Assembly (NCBI GenBank): GCA_030550175.1
Contig: JAUQPW010000019.1
Span: 1 to 46,257 of the forward strand
Direction of reading: 5' to 3'
Origin: a bacterium
Lineage (GTDB): Bacteria > Moduliflexota > Moduliflexia > Moduliflexales > JAUQPW01
Length of the DNA: 46,257 nucleotides
Program-made: the position numbers and the translations under genes
Notes under the pieces: model-generated
Database searches by the model: none
What the model saw: only the letters and a program-made list of their open reading frames with translations
Told to the model about the DNA's origin: nothing
In this document: in pieces, positions 1-9,913 of the stretch
Layout: each line of letters opens with the position of its first letter
Numbering within the stretch: the stretch's first letter is position 1

Positions 1-44
1 CCCCCTCTCCCGAAGCCTCGGGAGGGGGGGTTGGGGGGTGAGGG
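1..44. repeat. G-rich hairpin repeat at window edge
   Basis: Bases 1-13 and 18-30 can form a stem around CTCCCGA/TCGGGAG. The G runs at 20-22, 24-30, 33-38 and 42-44 also fit a four-run G-quadruplex pattern. It looks like a dispersed intergenic repeat rather than part of a gene. The window starts inside it, so its full extent is unknown. Confidence 0.5.
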
Positions 45-585
45 TCACTTAAAAGTTAAGCAACACTAAGTAAACAGAGTATTAATTCAAGGTTATTCCC
101 TACCTTTAATAAAAGGTATACCAGGAGTACTCTTCATAAAGAAGGGCACGTACAACGTGCCCGACTCTGGATAACAAATTTCAACAGCAAACGCAATATA
201 AGAGTCAGAAAGATCTGATAAAGAATCTTGCAAAAACTTAATAGGGTGTCAAGAAAAAAGTAAGGTTTTGAACCTGGATCTGACATTTCGGTCTGCGACC
301 TGTTTTTCTCATTCTTGAGTTCTATCTGAGAATGCAGACGCGGCGGTTCTACCTCGCTGTAAAAAGAATCCCCGGCATAGAGTTTCAAGGTGTTGACTGG
401 AGAATGCCTGAAAATCGCGAATCTTTTAGCTCCATCAAGGGCTATCTTGAAGCTGATCAAAGAAAGCTTAACAGGTTACTCCGGTGAGGCCTTGAGGGTT
501 TAAGATCTTATAGCCAGAAATAAGCCATTTGTCCAGGATTTAACCTTTAACTCGGGGATAAAAAATTGAGCTTTCCGGGATCTTT
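45..585. other. Intergenic region without a convincing gene
   Basis: A 108-codon minus-strand frame at 134-460 has no recognisable domain, and I do not call it a gene. The only clear structure is a perfect 8-bp hairpin at 144-162, GGGCACGT and ACGTGCCC around ACA. It lies downstream of the histidine kinase gene but has no T tract. Confidence 0.4.
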
Positions 586-3240
586 TTACCTGGAGTTGAG
601 AACCTCTGCCAGGGTTCTCAAGAGCTTTTCTGCCGTGTATGGCTTTGACAAGAATGTTTTAACGCCTCCTCCGGCCATTTCAGCTACTTTCCCATTCATC
701 TTCAATCCACTGGCAGCTATGATTTTGACCTGTGGATTAAGCTTCTGTAACGCTCGAATCGTCGCAGGACCATCCATATACGGCATCAGAATGTCCAGGA
801 GTACCACCTGAATCTTCTCTTTGTTCTCCGCATACAGCGCTATCGCCTCGGCACCGTCGCTCGCCGTTAATACCTTATAACCATAACTCTCCAGCGTCTC
901 TTTGGTAACCTCCTGGATCGGTACCTCATCATCAACTACCAGAATTAACTCTCCGTGGCCCATCGGCAACTCGGGATGCTTTTCTTCCGTTTGCTCCGTC
1001 CCCTCCGTCTTTATCGCAGGTAGATAGATTTTGAACTGGGTCCCTTTTCCTATCTCACTGTAAACATTAATAAATCCACCGTGACCTTTCACAATCCCCA
1101 AAGCCGTGGACAATCCCAATCCCGTCCCCTGACCGTGTTCTTTGGTGGTGAAAAAAGGTTCGAAAATCTTATCCAGAATGGAAGCCGGAATTCCTACTCC
1201 GGTATCGGTCACGGTAATAAGAACGAACGGACCCGGTTTGGCTTCCAGATGCATGCGGGCATAGCTTGCATCCAACTGTATATTCTCGGCTTCTAGGGTT
1301 AGCTTACCCCCTTTGGGCATAGCATCTCGTGCATTAACACAAAGGTTCATTAAGACTTGATACAACTGGGTTGCATCTCCATGGATGGACCACAGGTCTT
1401 CTGGAATAATCGTGTGAATCTGAATCGATTTCGGCAACGTCTCCTTCAGAATCTTCTCTATGTCCTTGATTAAATGCTTGGGTTGAAGCACGATATGTTC
1501 TCCTTCAGCGCCTCGGGCAAAAGATAATAATTGATTTACTATTCCGGCTCCCCGTTCTGCACTGCTTCGAAGGGTCGCAAGTAAACGTTGACCCTGCTCA
1601 TCGGTAAACTTCTGCTGAAGGAGCTTAATCGCCATAAGGATCGGAGCCAAAACGTTGTTCAGATCATGGGCAATTCCCCCTGCCAGTGTACCCAGGCTCT
1701 CCATCCGCTGGGCCCTGAGAAATTGGGCTTCAAGTTTTTTCTTCTCCGTAACATCCGTATTGATGACAAGGACCGATTTAGGTAGGCCTTTATCATCACG
1801 TACCAGAACCCAATGGCCTTCTACTATAATCTCCCTGCCATCCTTCGTTATTTGCTTCAACTCCCCTCGCCATTCCCCTTTCTCCATCAACGTCCGATGA
1901 GCTTCTTCAAATTGAGATAGATCTCCTTGATACAAAAGCTTTTGGATATTCTTATTCCTAACTTCTTCTGCTGTCCATCCATAGATACGCTCAGCACTTT
2001 TATTCCAGAAAAGGATTCGGTGCTTTAAATCTCGAACAACGATGGCATCCTGGGCCTGGTTAAGTAGAGCTGCTTGCTCCCGTAATTGCTCTTCTATCTG
2101 CTTACGTTGGGTAATATCTCGCACAATCCCTGTAAACATCCGTCGATCCCCCAACCGCACTTCACTTATAGCAAGATCAATGGGAAATATCGTTCCATCC
2201 TTATGTTGTCCCACCACCTCACGTCCAATACCGATCACCTTCTTCTTACCCGTTTCCAGGTAATTCCTTATATATCGATCGTGTTCTTCCCGATAAGGCG
2301 GCGGCATCAGTATGGATACATTCCGACCTATGACCTCTTCGACTCGGTAACCAAATATCCGTTCGGCTGCTTTATTGAACGATTCAATATTTCCCCTCTC
2401 GTCGATGGTAATGATTCCGTCAACGCTGGTGTCTACAATGGCCCGGGCTCTCTCCTCACTTTGCCTGAGGGCCTCTTCCACCTGCTTCCGTTCCGTGATA
2501 TCCACAGCCGATGCTATGAGATGGCTGACCCGTCCTGTAGTATCAAACTCCGGGACAAGGGCAAAGTCCACGGTAATGAAACGATCCTCTCCCACACGCA
2601 CCACAACATCATAGCGGGATTTCTCCCCCTGGGCAGCTCGTTGAATCGCCGCTCGAAGTTGAACCTGGATAGAGGGCGAATAAGACCACCAGTAGGTCTC
2701 TTCAAAGGGCTTTCCGATGACCTCCTCAGGCTTCAGTAAAGCTGCTTCTAACGTGGTCTGATTGACTTCAATGAGTACTCCCTCAGGGGTCAACACACCG
2801 ACGAATACCAACAGACTGTTGAGAATATTCCTCAGATGGCGTTCATTTCTCCGTACCTCCTCTTCTGCCTGTTTCTCCCTGATAAGATCCCTTGAAGAAA
2901 GAAGAATATACCTCCCTTCTGGTGTGTCCATGACATGGGCCAGGATCAATACAGGAATTCTGGCCCCATCTTTCCTTAGGGCTTCTATTTCAAAGTGGTT
3001 CTTCCCGGTCTCCAGCAAGGCTTGATGAAGCAGAGAAATGGGGTCCACTTCGGCTGGAAACAGAATATTTATCTTTCGCCCCAATATCTCTTCCCGCTTG
3101 TAGCCGTATAATTCGCATGTCTGTCGATTCACTTCCAAGATGGTAAACTCAGAATCCAGTATAGAAAATGCAACCTCTGCACTTTCAAAAACCGCACCGT
3201 AGAGGCTCTTAGGAAGGCGGAAAACAGTTCGTCGTTTCAT
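586..3240 (-). CDS. Multi-PAS hybrid sensor histidine kinase
   Basis: An 884-residue soluble hybrid kinase with no membrane segment, so probably a cytoplasmic redox or ligand sensor. Four PAS domains lie at about 10-120, 130-255, 265-380 and 385-505. The HisKA dimerisation helix follows, with phospho-acceptor His525 in GGIAHDLNN. The ATPase domain has its N box around Asn636 and DTGVGIP from 679. A C-terminal receiver (765-884) has Asp770/Asp771, phospho-acceptor Asp816 and Lys866. The gene starts 125 bp after the sigma-54 response regulator on the same strand, so the two probably form a two-component system. The signal is unknown. The family call is firm; the pairing is inferred from position. 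Confidence 0.93.
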   Translation of the reverse strand: MKRRTVFRLPKSLYGAVFESAEVAFSILDSEFTILEVNRQTCELYGYKREEILGRKINILFPAEVDPISLLHQALLETGKNHFEIEALRKDGARIPVLILAHVMDTPEGRYILLSSRDLIREKQAEEEVRRNERHLRNILNSLLVFVGVLTPEGVLIEVNQTTLEAALLKPEEVIGKPFEETYWWSYSPSIQVQLRAAIQRAAQGEKSRYDVVVRVGEDRFITVDFALVPEFDTTGRVSHLIASAVDITERKQVEEALRQSEERARAIVDTSVDGIITIDERGNIESFNKAAERIFGYRVEEVIGRNVSILMPPPYREEHDRYIRNYLETGKKKVIGIGREVVGQHKDGTIFPIDLAISEVRLGDRRMFTGIVRDITQRKQIEEQLREQAALLNQAQDAIVVRDLKHRILFWNKSAERIYGWTAEEVRNKNIQKLLYQGDLSQFEEAHRTLMEKGEWRGELKQITKDGREIIVEGHWVLVRDDKGLPKSVLVINTDVTEKKKLEAQFLRAQRMESLGTLAGGIAHDLNNVLAPILMAIKLLQQKFTDEQGQRLLATLRSSAERGAGIVNQLLSFARGAEGEHIVLQPKHLIKDIEKILKETLPKSIQIHTIIPEDLWSIHGDATQLYQVLMNLCVNARDAMPKGGKLTLEAENIQLDASYARMHLEAKPGPFVLITVTDTGVGIPASILDKIFEPFFTTKEHGQGTGLGLSTALGIVKGHGGFINVYSEIGKGTQFKIYLPAIKTEGTEQTEEKHPELPMGHGELILVVDDEVPIQEVTKETLESYGYKVLTASDGAEAIALYAENKEKIQVVLLDILMPYMDGPATIRALQKLNPQVKIIAASGLKMNGKVAEMAGGGVKTFLSKPYTAEKLLRTLAEVLNSR

Positions 3241-3365
3241 GTATCCTTTGTTTGGCCTATACCCATTTGCATTTCTTAAAAAATAGATTTAGTTTCCTCT
3301 CTAGAGGAAGTAAATAATGACCATATGGAAGGCAAATAGGTATTCGTAGTTATCTTATGAAAAGC

Positions 3366-4742
3366 TCAAGCAGAAATTCCATACCGCTTCATCTTTCGGT
3401 AGAGGGAATCTCGAGAAATTCCCAAAATCTCAGCCGCCCTGGATTTATTCCCTTCAGCTACCCGCAAGGCCTGCTCAATGGCAAACCTCTCCAGCCTCTC
3501 CAGGGAAAGGGTTGAAGTATGGTAAAGGAGAACACCTCTCCGGCCCCCTAAGCCTTCTTCTGAAGAAGCTCCTCCTAACACAGATTTAAGATCCTGGACC
3601 GTCACACTCCTCTGGTCATCGGCTGTGGCTACAATCCCTTCAATAATATGCTCTAACTCCCGCACGTTCCCAGGAAATGGATAATCCATCAGGAGACTGA
3701 GGGCCTCTTTTTCTAACTTTAATTTATGTCCGTACTTCTCTCCGTACTTTCTCAAAAACCTCTCCACAAGTAACGGAATATCCTCCCGCCTCTCTCGAAG
3801 AGGTGGGATCAGAATTGTCAATGTTGAAATTCGATAATACAAATCCTCACGAATCCATCGACCTTTAAGCTCTTCCACTGGACGATTGGAAGCGGATAGG
3901 ATCCGTACATTTACTTCCACTTCTCGAGTCTCTCCAAGAGCTCGAACTCTTCTATCCTGAAGAACTCGAAGCAGCTTCACCTGGGCATCTTTAGGCATTT
4001 CGCTGATCTCATCTAAAAACAAAGTCCCTCCACTGGCCGTTACAAAAAGCCCCTTATGATCGTGTAAAGCCCCGGTAAAGGCTCCCTTCTTGTATCCAAA
4101 AAGTTCGCTCTCGATCAACTCTTGGGGTAAGGCTCCACAATTGATGGGTACAAAGGGTTTATCCCGTCTTTGACTCCGGCGATGGATCATCCTGGCCAAA
4201 ACCTCCTTACCGGTACCCGTCTCCCCGACAAGTAACACCGGAACATCGGACCGAGAAGCTGCAACTACCTTTTCCATAACCCCTCGCATGGCCCTTGAGG
4301 TTGCTATGGGTTCTTCAAACCCCGAAGCACCTTCTACCAGATCCTGAAGTTGGACCACTTTCTTCTTCAGCTCATACATCTCCATGGTCCGATCCACCTT
4401 CTTCAAGATCATATCCTCATCGAAGGGTTTCAAAATGTAATCGTCAGCCCCTCGCTTGATGGCTTCCACAGCAGTCTGGATGGTTCCATAGCCGGTCATG
4501 ATGATAACGGTGATGTCGGAATCGACCTCTTTGATCCTCTCCATGAGAGTAATCCCATCGAGCAAAGGCATCATCAAATCTACAAGCGCCAAACCGATAT
4601 CCTCCTGATTCTTGAGAATCTCAAGGGCTTCGTTCCCGGATAAGGCTACCAGAGTCGTGTAACCGCGGTTTTCGAAGAGGAAGGAAAGGGTGAGGGCCAT
4701 TTCTTTGTTATCATCGACGATTAAAATTTTAGGAGAGTTCAT
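3366..4742 (-). CDS. NtrC-family sigma-54 response regulator
   Basis: A 458-residue transcription activator. The receiver (1-120) has phospho-acceptor Asp55 and Lys105. The AAA+ domain has Walker A GETGTGKE at 173-180, the sigma-54-contacting loop GAFTGA at 220-225 and Walker B ending at Asp244. A Fis-type helix-turn-helix occupies about 418-458. All residues for ATP-driven sigma-54 activation are present. It is the first gene of a pair with the hybrid kinase. Four -24/-12 type promoters within the next 9 kb make it the obvious candidate activator for them. That link is inferred. A weak -24/-12 match on the minus strand at 4865-4880 might allow autoregulation. Confidence 0.95.
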   Translation of the reverse strand: MNSPKILIVDDNKEMALTLSFLFENRGYTTLVALSGNEALEILKNQEDIGLALVDLMMPLLDGITLMERIKEVDSDITVIIMTGYGTIQTAVEAIKRGADDYILKPFDEDMILKKVDRTMEMYELKKKVVQLQDLVEGASGFEEPIATSRAMRGVMEKVVAASRSDVPVLLVGETGTGKEVLARMIHRRSQRRDKPFVPINCGALPQELIESELFGYKKGAFTGALHDHKGLFVTASGGTLFLDEISEMPKDAQVKLLRVLQDRRVRALGETREVEVNVRILSASNRPVEELKGRWIREDLYYRISTLTILIPPLRERREDIPLLVERFLRKYGEKYGHKLKLEKEALSLLMDYPFPGNVRELEHIIEGIVATADDQRSVTVQDLKSVLGGASSEEGLGGRRGVLLYHTSTLSLERLERFAIEQALRVAEGNKSRAAEILGISRDSLYRKMKRYGISA

Positions 4743-5344
4743 GGGATTTCCTTCTTACCTCTAAAAGTTCCGGTCGTTTCGAAAAGTAGGAAGGGGAATT
4801 ACCTCAACCTTCTAAGACAGAAGGGAGATATTTCATTTTCTCCCCCTTAAAACACTACGTAAACCGCAAGGAGCAATCCCTCACGGTTACCTTGTTTAGG
4901 GATAGTCCTTATAATCATCCCTACCTCATCAGGTAATATTTTCATAAGATATGAGTGCTATAACTTACCTTCTCAAATATATGGGTCTTTCCCCTGGATG
5001 TCAAGCAACTTCGTTTCAGGTTGATCAACTTGTTATGAATCCCTAATTTCGGCCTTTCTTCCCCATGAGGTATGGGTTTTGTATAGATAAACCCCTTAGC
5101 AAAGTCAATTGATCCCAGGATCAAACAAGAGGCGTTTTGGTTTCTTTGGAAATTACTGCCTTCTAAAATTAATTAAAACTAACTTTACAAGAACTCGTGG
5201 AACTGCCAATCGGGCTATCATAGATTTACACAAAAAGATAGACCCATAATTTTATGATTAACTTATTTTTAAGTTAGTTCAAATTACGTATTAAATAGAG
5301 GTACCCTATCTTCTGCGATGACTTAGCTGAATGGAGGATAGTGC
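4743..5344. other. Divergent intergenic region between regulator and VIT1 gene
   Basis: About 600 bp with no convincing gene; a 60-codon minus frame at 4942-5124 has no family features. An imperfect inverted repeat, TTAACTTA-tttt-TAAGTTAG, lies at 5258-5277. It is roughly 70-90 bp upstream of the sigma-54-type promoter and could be an activator site. A weak minus-strand -24/-12 match is at 4865-4880. Confidence 0.4.
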
Positions 5345-5360
5345 TGGCTTACCTATGGCA
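5345..5360 (+). promoter_or_regulatory. Putative sigma-54 promoter of VIT1 gene
   Basis: TGGCTTACCTATGGCA has the -24 GG and -12 GC at the required spacing, and retains TGGC and the final GCA. It ends 38 bp before the ATG. The middle positions are off consensus, so it is weaker than the two matches upstream of the stress-protein and acsA genes. Confidence 0.5.
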
Positions 5361-5398
5361 ATATTTCCATTCAGGACTTTGGTATAGACTCTAAAAGT

Positions 5399-6160
5399 AT
5401 GAACTTTAACCATCGCCGCAAAGAACTCGAGGCGGAACATATTCCCGAAGCCATAGCACAACGACTGGCAGCCAAAAAGAAGCATAGCTATCTGGGTGAT
5501 GCAGTTCTGGGTGCTATCGATGGTTGTGTCACAACATTCGCTGTTGTATCAGGTGTGGTGGGCGCAAACCTTCCCCAGGGTATAGCCATGGTACTCGGTC
5601 TGGCTAATTTGCTGGCGGATGGCTTTAGTATGGCTGTCAGCAACTACCAACGGGCCAAGAGTGATAAAGAGCAAACAGAGCAGGCTCGTCGAATAGAAGA
5701 AAAACATATCGATGAGGTTCCAGCGGGGGAGCGTGAAGAGATACGACAAATTTTCTCCCGCAAAGGCTTTGAAGGGCCTATCCTTGATGAAATTGTTCAG
5801 ATCATTACCCAGGATCGTAGGCGGTGGGTCGATACGATGCTCACCGAGGAACTAGGGCTTCAACTTGAGAGCCCAGCACCCCTCAAGGCAGGGATAGTCA
5901 CATTTATCGGATTTTTCCTTGCCGGTCTGATTCCACTCCTGCCATTTTTACTGGCAACGTACCTGACTGGACAGGAGATCTTTTTCATGAGTATTTCTGC
6001 GACAGGATTGTCATTCTTTCTGATTGGAGTCCTCAAAGGATGGGTGCTGGATCACCCGCTTTTAGTTTCGGGCTTGGAAACGCTTCTTGTCGGCGGTTGC
6101 GCAGCAACTCTGGCTTACATAGTGGGAGCCTGGTTAAGGGATTTCGCTGGGACTTTTTAA
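5399..6160 (+). CDS. VIT1/CCC1-family transporter
   Basis: A 253-residue integral membrane protein of the VIT1/CCC1 family, whose members move Fe2+ or Mn2+ across membranes. The conserved first transmembrane block contains GDAVLGAIDGCVTTFAVVSG near 33-52, followed by LANLLADGFSMAVSNY. A charged cytosolic region of about 80 residues, rich in Glu and Arg, corresponds to the metal-binding domain. Three more hydrophobic helices fill the C-terminal third. No strong Shine-Dalgarno sequence precedes the ATG. Transcription may start at the sigma-54-type site at 5345-5360. The gene stands alone between the regulator and the cox operon. The exact metal cannot be read from sequence. Confidence 0.88.
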   Translation: MNFNHRRKELEAEHIPEAIAQRLAAKKKHSYLGDAVLGAIDGCVTTFAVVSGVVGANLPQGIAMVLGLANLLADGFSMAVSNYQRAKSDKEQTEQARRIEEKHIDEVPAGEREEIRQIFSRKGFEGPILDEIVQIITQDRRRWVDTMLTEELGLQLESPAPLKAGIVTFIGFFLAGLIPLLPFLLATYLTGQEIFFMSISATGLSFFLIGVLKGWVLDHPLLVSGLETLLVGGCAATLAYIVGAWLRDFAGTF

Positions 6161-6796
6161 TCAACTCTATGGAAGGATAAATTTTCTCACCCCTGGTAGA
6201 GGGGTCCCTTGATACACCGATTTTAGGTGTCTTGAAAGGTTTAGAGTAGAGAGAGCAGGAATCTTCTCAGAATTACTCCCAAAAACCTGTTTTGTAAGCT
6301 ATGGAGTTTAGACTGTCTTTTGTCTTAACCTCTGACGTCACCTCGCTTATCCCATAAATATTAGACTTCCACGGATATCGTAAGATTCCAGGACAGATAC
6401 AAGGGTTTCAAGGACTCTATTCTTGTATCCGATTCATTGGATTTAATTATCAATATTACAATATCTTACGCATATTTCGGGAGATATGGAACGCCCGTTG
6501 CATAGGCTCAAGATGTTAAACCCATTTCTGTGGGAGGGATAGGGACGAAGCAATCTTCCTCATCCCAAAGGTTGCTTCGCTCCTATCAGCGCTTAAGGTG
6601 ATAAGTCAAGATAGCCTTTTCAAGTTGAAAGAGCATTATACCCAATTTGAGGAGGGATATGGCACCAAAATCTGTAAAGGCGACGGGTTAGTCGTCCTTA
6701 CAAGAGGTTGCATATGTTCCTTCTTTATTTGTTTAAGGGCGCTACAACCCTTTTATCGGGTAACAAGATAAGAAAGGAGGTGGGTGGCTTTAACTT
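6161..6796. other. Intergenic region with hairpin repeat upstream of cox operon
   Basis: About 636 bp without a gene. An 18-bp imperfect hairpin occupies 6538-6587, its arms around GACGAAGCAATC and GGTTGCTTCG. This resembles the GAAGCCATC hairpin at 31604-31637 and looks like a dispersed palindromic repeat. A purine-rich Shine-Dalgarno sequence, AAAGGAGGTGGG, sits about 12-24 bp before coxB. I could not fix a sigma-70 promoter with confidence. Confidence 0.45.
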
Positions 6797-7471
6797 ATGT
6801 TAAGTTGGTTACCGGAGAATATTTCGACTTACGGGGGGGATATTGATTCCCTTATGTATCACATCTATTACATCACTGGCGTGTGGTTTCTCTTAACTTA
6901 TGGGGTGATTATTGTTTTTTTGCTCCGATATCGTCGCCAAGAGGGTCAGAAAGCAGCCTACGTCCGAGGGGATAGTCTGACGCAGGCCAGCTGGCTACTT
7001 GTTCCTCTCTTGATCGTACTGGCTCTGGATCTGTGGATTGATTTTCAGGGTTCGGAGGTTTGGGCCAAGATCAAGATTGATGCGCCGTCCAGCGACCTGC
7101 TGGTAGGAGTCACCGGGAAGCAGTTCAATTGGGAGATCGCGTATCCAGGGCCGGATGGAAAATTAGGAACAGCAGATGACCTTGAGATGGAGAACGAACT
7201 GCATGTTCCGGTGAATAAGGTTGTGCACGTGATCCTCAGGTCAAAAGACGTCATCCATAGTTTCTTTCTTCCGAATCTTCGCCTCAAGCAGGATGTGATG
7301 CCGGGACGAACTATTGAAGCCTGGTTTGAGGCAACAAAGCCAGGTCGTTATCCCCTGCCTTGTGCCGAACTGTGTGGTTTTGGACATTCCGGTATGGAAG
7401 GTTCTTTAATTGTGCATTCTCTCGATGAATATGAGAAATGGGTACAGAAAAACTGGCCCAATAAACCCTGA
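6797..7471 (+). CDS. coxB: Cytochrome c oxidase subunit II
   Basis: A 224-residue subunit II, which accepts electrons from cytochrome c through its CuA centre in the periplasm. Two transmembrane helices lie at about 22-44 and 62-80. The cupredoxin domain carries a complete CuA site: His154, Cys189, Glu191, Cys193, His197 and Met200 (CAELCGFGHSGM). There is no C-terminal heme-c domain, so it is not a caa3-type fusion and an external cytochrome c must supply electrons. It is the first gene of coxBACD and has a strong upstream ribosome-binding sequence. Confidence 0.96.
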   Translation: MLSWLPENISTYGGDIDSLMYHIYYITGVWFLLTYGVIIVFLLRYRRQEGQKAAYVRGDSLTQASWLLVPLLIVLALDLWIDFQGSEVWAKIKIDAPSSDLLVGVTGKQFNWEIAYPGPDGKLGTADDLEMENELHVPVNKVVHVILRSKDVIHSFFLPNLRLKQDVMPGRTIEAWFEATKPGRYPLPCAELCGFGHSGMEGSLIVHSLDEYEKWVQKNWPNKP

Positions 7472-7537
7472 TGTGTAAGGAAGCCAAGGGCAGAGACTCC
7501 TACGTGCTCTCTGCTTTTTGCTTCTAGGAGGTGATCC

Positions 7538-9277
7538 ATGAGTAATATTCTTGGGGATGTTACGCAAGGAACTCATCCTGAGAAAAAGGGTTTCTGGCGT
7601 ACTTATGTCTTTTCCACTGACCATAAGGTCATCGCCAAGCAGTATCTTGCTTTAAGCTTATTCTGGGCGGTCCTGGGTGGGTTTACAGCATATCTGATCC
7701 GTTGGCAGCTCGCTCATCCCGAAACGGCGGCACCTGGGGCCGGTTGGATCCCAGAACCCTTCATGTATGAAGGGGTTGTTCCGCCCGAATTTTACAATGT
7801 GCTCATCACCATGCATGGTACAATTATGGTCTTTTTCGTAGCCATGCCCCTCCTTCTGGCGGTCTTCGGGAACTATCTCATCCCTCTGATGATTGGGGCT
7901 CGGGATATGGCCTTTCCTCGGCTCAACATGCTTTCTGTTTGGGTCTTTGCCCTTGCGTCGCTGGTGTTATTGATTTCTCTCTTTGTACCAGGAGGGGCTG
8001 CATCTGCAGGCTGGACCGGGTATCCACCCCTCTCTGCCAGGGCAATCTACACAGGTGTAAACTGGGGCATGAACCTCTGGATTGTGGCCATTGCCCTAGA
8101 GTTTGCCGCCTTCCTTATGGGAGGAATTAACTTTCTGACTACAACCCTCAATATGCGGGCACCTGGAATGACTCTCTTCCGTTTACCCCTGATCGTTTGG
8201 ATGCAAATAACCGCAGGTGTTGTCTTCATGCTCTCTGTGGGACCCTTGATAGCCGGAGCTGTGATGCTTCTGCTAGATCGCGTGATAGGGACAACCTTTT
8301 ATGTTCCGGAAGGTGGTGGACAACCTCTCCTGTGGCAGCATCTGTTCTGGTTCTTCGGCCATCCGGAAGTTTATGTCATTCTCCTGCCTGCCCTTGGAAT
8401 TATTCTGGAGATCTTACCTGTCTTCAGCCGAAAGCCGATTTTCGGTTATCGCCCAATTATCTACTCAACAATTGTGGCTGGTATCCTCAGCTTCATTGTC
8501 TGGGCCCACCATCAATATGTAAGTGGTATAGATCCCCGACTTGCCATGCCTTTCAGCATTACTACAATTCTTATCTCGGTTCCCTTTGCCCTTATTGTAT
8601 TTGCCATGATCGCCACCCTGTGGAAAGGATCGATTAGCTTCCCAACCCCCATGCTCTTCGCCCTCGGTACTTTAGGAGTGTTTCTTATCGGAGGCTTAAC
8701 GGGTATTTTTGTGGGTTCAGCACCTGTGGACATTTACTTCCATGATACCTACTTCGTCGTAGCCCATTTCCATTATACCCTCTTCAGTGCCGTGTTCTTT
8801 GGCGGATTTGCCGGACTCTACTTCTGGTTTCCAAAGATGTTTGGACGGATGATGAACGAGACGCTGGGAAAAATCCACTTCGTACTAACCTTTATTCTCT
8901 TCAACACCACCTTCTTCCCCATGTTCTTCCTGGGTGTTGGAGGGATGATGCGACGGATTGCGAACCCCATGCAGTATGAGTTCTTACAGCCGTTGCAACC
9001 CATCAACGTGTTCATCACCGGTTCCGCGAATCTTCTCCTGATTAGTCAGGGGATCTTCGCAATCAACTTCTTCTGGAGTCTGTTTCGTGGGCGAATAGCC
9101 GGACCAAATCCATGGCAGGCAAATACTTTAGAATGGAGTACCTCATCGCCACCACCCCACGAAAACTTCCATAAAATACCGACGGTCTACCGGGGTCCTT
9201 ATGAGTATAGCTCACCTGAGACCGCCGAAGACTGGCTCCCCCAGAATCAACTTGGACTAGAGGAGGTAAAAAAATGA
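7538..9277 (+). CDS. coxA: Cytochrome c oxidase subunit I
   Basis: A 579-residue, 12-helix catalytic subunit of a heme-copper oxidase, which reduces O2 and pumps protons. Visible ligands are His93 (heme a), His275 with Tyr279 in GHPEVY (CuB and the cross-linked Tyr), His324-His325 (CuB), and His410/His412 in VVAHFHY (hemes a3 and a). Glu277 of HPEV and an Asp in GARDMAFPRLN mark the D-channel, so this is a type A1 oxidase and not a nitric oxide reductase. It starts 66 bp after coxB behind AGGAGGTG. Its stop overlaps the coxC start as ATGA. Confidence 0.97.
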   Translation: MSNILGDVTQGTHPEKKGFWRTYVFSTDHKVIAKQYLALSLFWAVLGGFTAYLIRWQLAHPETAAPGAGWIPEPFMYEGVVPPEFYNVLITMHGTIMVFFVAMPLLLAVFGNYLIPLMIGARDMAFPRLNMLSVWVFALASLVLLISLFVPGGAASAGWTGYPPLSARAIYTGVNWGMNLWIVAIALEFAAFLMGGINFLTTTLNMRAPGMTLFRLPLIVWMQITAGVVFMLSVGPLIAGAVMLLLDRVIGTTFYVPEGGGQPLLWQHLFWFFGHPEVYVILLPALGIILEILPVFSRKPIFGYRPIIYSTIVAGILSFIVWAHHQYVSGIDPRLAMPFSITTILISVPFALIVFAMIATLWKGSISFPTPMLFALGTLGVFLIGGLTGIFVGSAPVDIYFHDTYFVVAHFHYTLFSAVFFGGFAGLYFWFPKMFGRMMNETLGKIHFVLTFILFNTTFFPMFFLGVGGMMRRIANPMQYEFLQPLQPINVFITGSANLLLISQGIFAINFFWSLFRGRIAGPNPWQANTLEWSTSSPPPHENFHKIPTVYRGPYEYSSPETAEDWLPQNQLGLEEVKK

Positions 9278-9867
9278 AAGATGCTCTTAACATGAAAATA
9301 GAATCCATGACCTTAACCGGTACCGGTATCCCCAGTGGAAAGGCAGGAGTATGGTGTTTTCTCGCCTCGGAGATTACAGTCTTTGGAGGGTTGATCGGTT
9401 CCTACCTTGTAGTTCGTCTTGGTAGTGGGGGATGGCCAGAAGCGTCAGCGCATCTGAGCTTTTCCCTTGCCTTATTCAACACGCTGGTCCTCCTTACCAG
9501 TAGTATGACCATGGTGTTAGCCTTTGATGCCGTGGAAAAGGGAGACTCCAAAAAGCTTCGAACCTTTCTGTTTCTTACTATCCTCCTGGGCCTGGTTTTT
9601 TTAGGCGTTAAAGCCTTTGAATATGCCGGTAAACTCGCCCATGGCTTTACACCGGGTGCTGGAGTCTTCTGGTCCTTTTATTATGGAATGACCGGCCTCC
9701 ACGCTCTTCATGTCCTGGCCGGGGTCATCGTCAATATCATTCTCTTTATGGAGGCCCTTGGAAATGCCCTAAAACCAAATGAGCATCGTGTGGAACTGGC
9801 CGGTTTATACTGGCATTTTGTCGATATAGTCTGGATCTTCCTCTTTCCACTTCTTTACCTGACTTGA
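9274..9867 (+). CDS. coxC: Cytochrome c oxidase subunit III
   Basis: A 197-residue membrane subunit III with five predicted helices, which stabilises subunit I and proton uptake. The helix containing SFYYGMTGLHALHVLAGV and the C-terminal YWHFVDIVWIFLFPLLYL are family hallmarks. The length fits the short five-helix form rather than the seven-helix form. The start codon overlaps the coxA stop by 4 bp, which suggests translational coupling. Confidence 0.94.
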   Translation: MKDALNMKIESMTLTGTGIPSGKAGVWCFLASEITVFGGLIGSYLVVRLGSGGWPEASAHLSFSLALFNTLVLLTSSMTMVLAFDAVEKGDSKKLRTFLFLTILLGLVFLGVKAFEYAGKLAHGFTPGAGVFWSFYYGMTGLHALHVLAGVIVNIILFMEALGNALKPNEHRVELAGLYWHFVDIVWIFLFPLLYLT

Positions 9868-9913
9868 CAGTTAGGATATCGTTTTTGGTTGATAATGAAA
9901 TTACACCTTATAC

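Noticed and set aside
134..460. 108-codon minus-strand frame near the window start
   Set aside because: No recognisable motif, poor start context, and one hydrophobic patch only.
2086..2739. 217-codon plus-strand frame opposite the histidine kinase
   Set aside because: It lies wholly inside a strongly conserved PAS region on the other strand, and its translation shows no domain.
4865..4880. Sigma-54 promoter upstream of the response regulator, minus strand
   Set aside because: GG-N10-GC spacing and TTGC are present, but the -24 element is GGGATT rather than TGGCAC. Too weak to list as a promoter.
6659..6674. TGGCACC as a fifth sigma-54 promoter, upstream of coxB
   Set aside because: The -12 element is TCTG instead of TTGC, so the required GC is missing.
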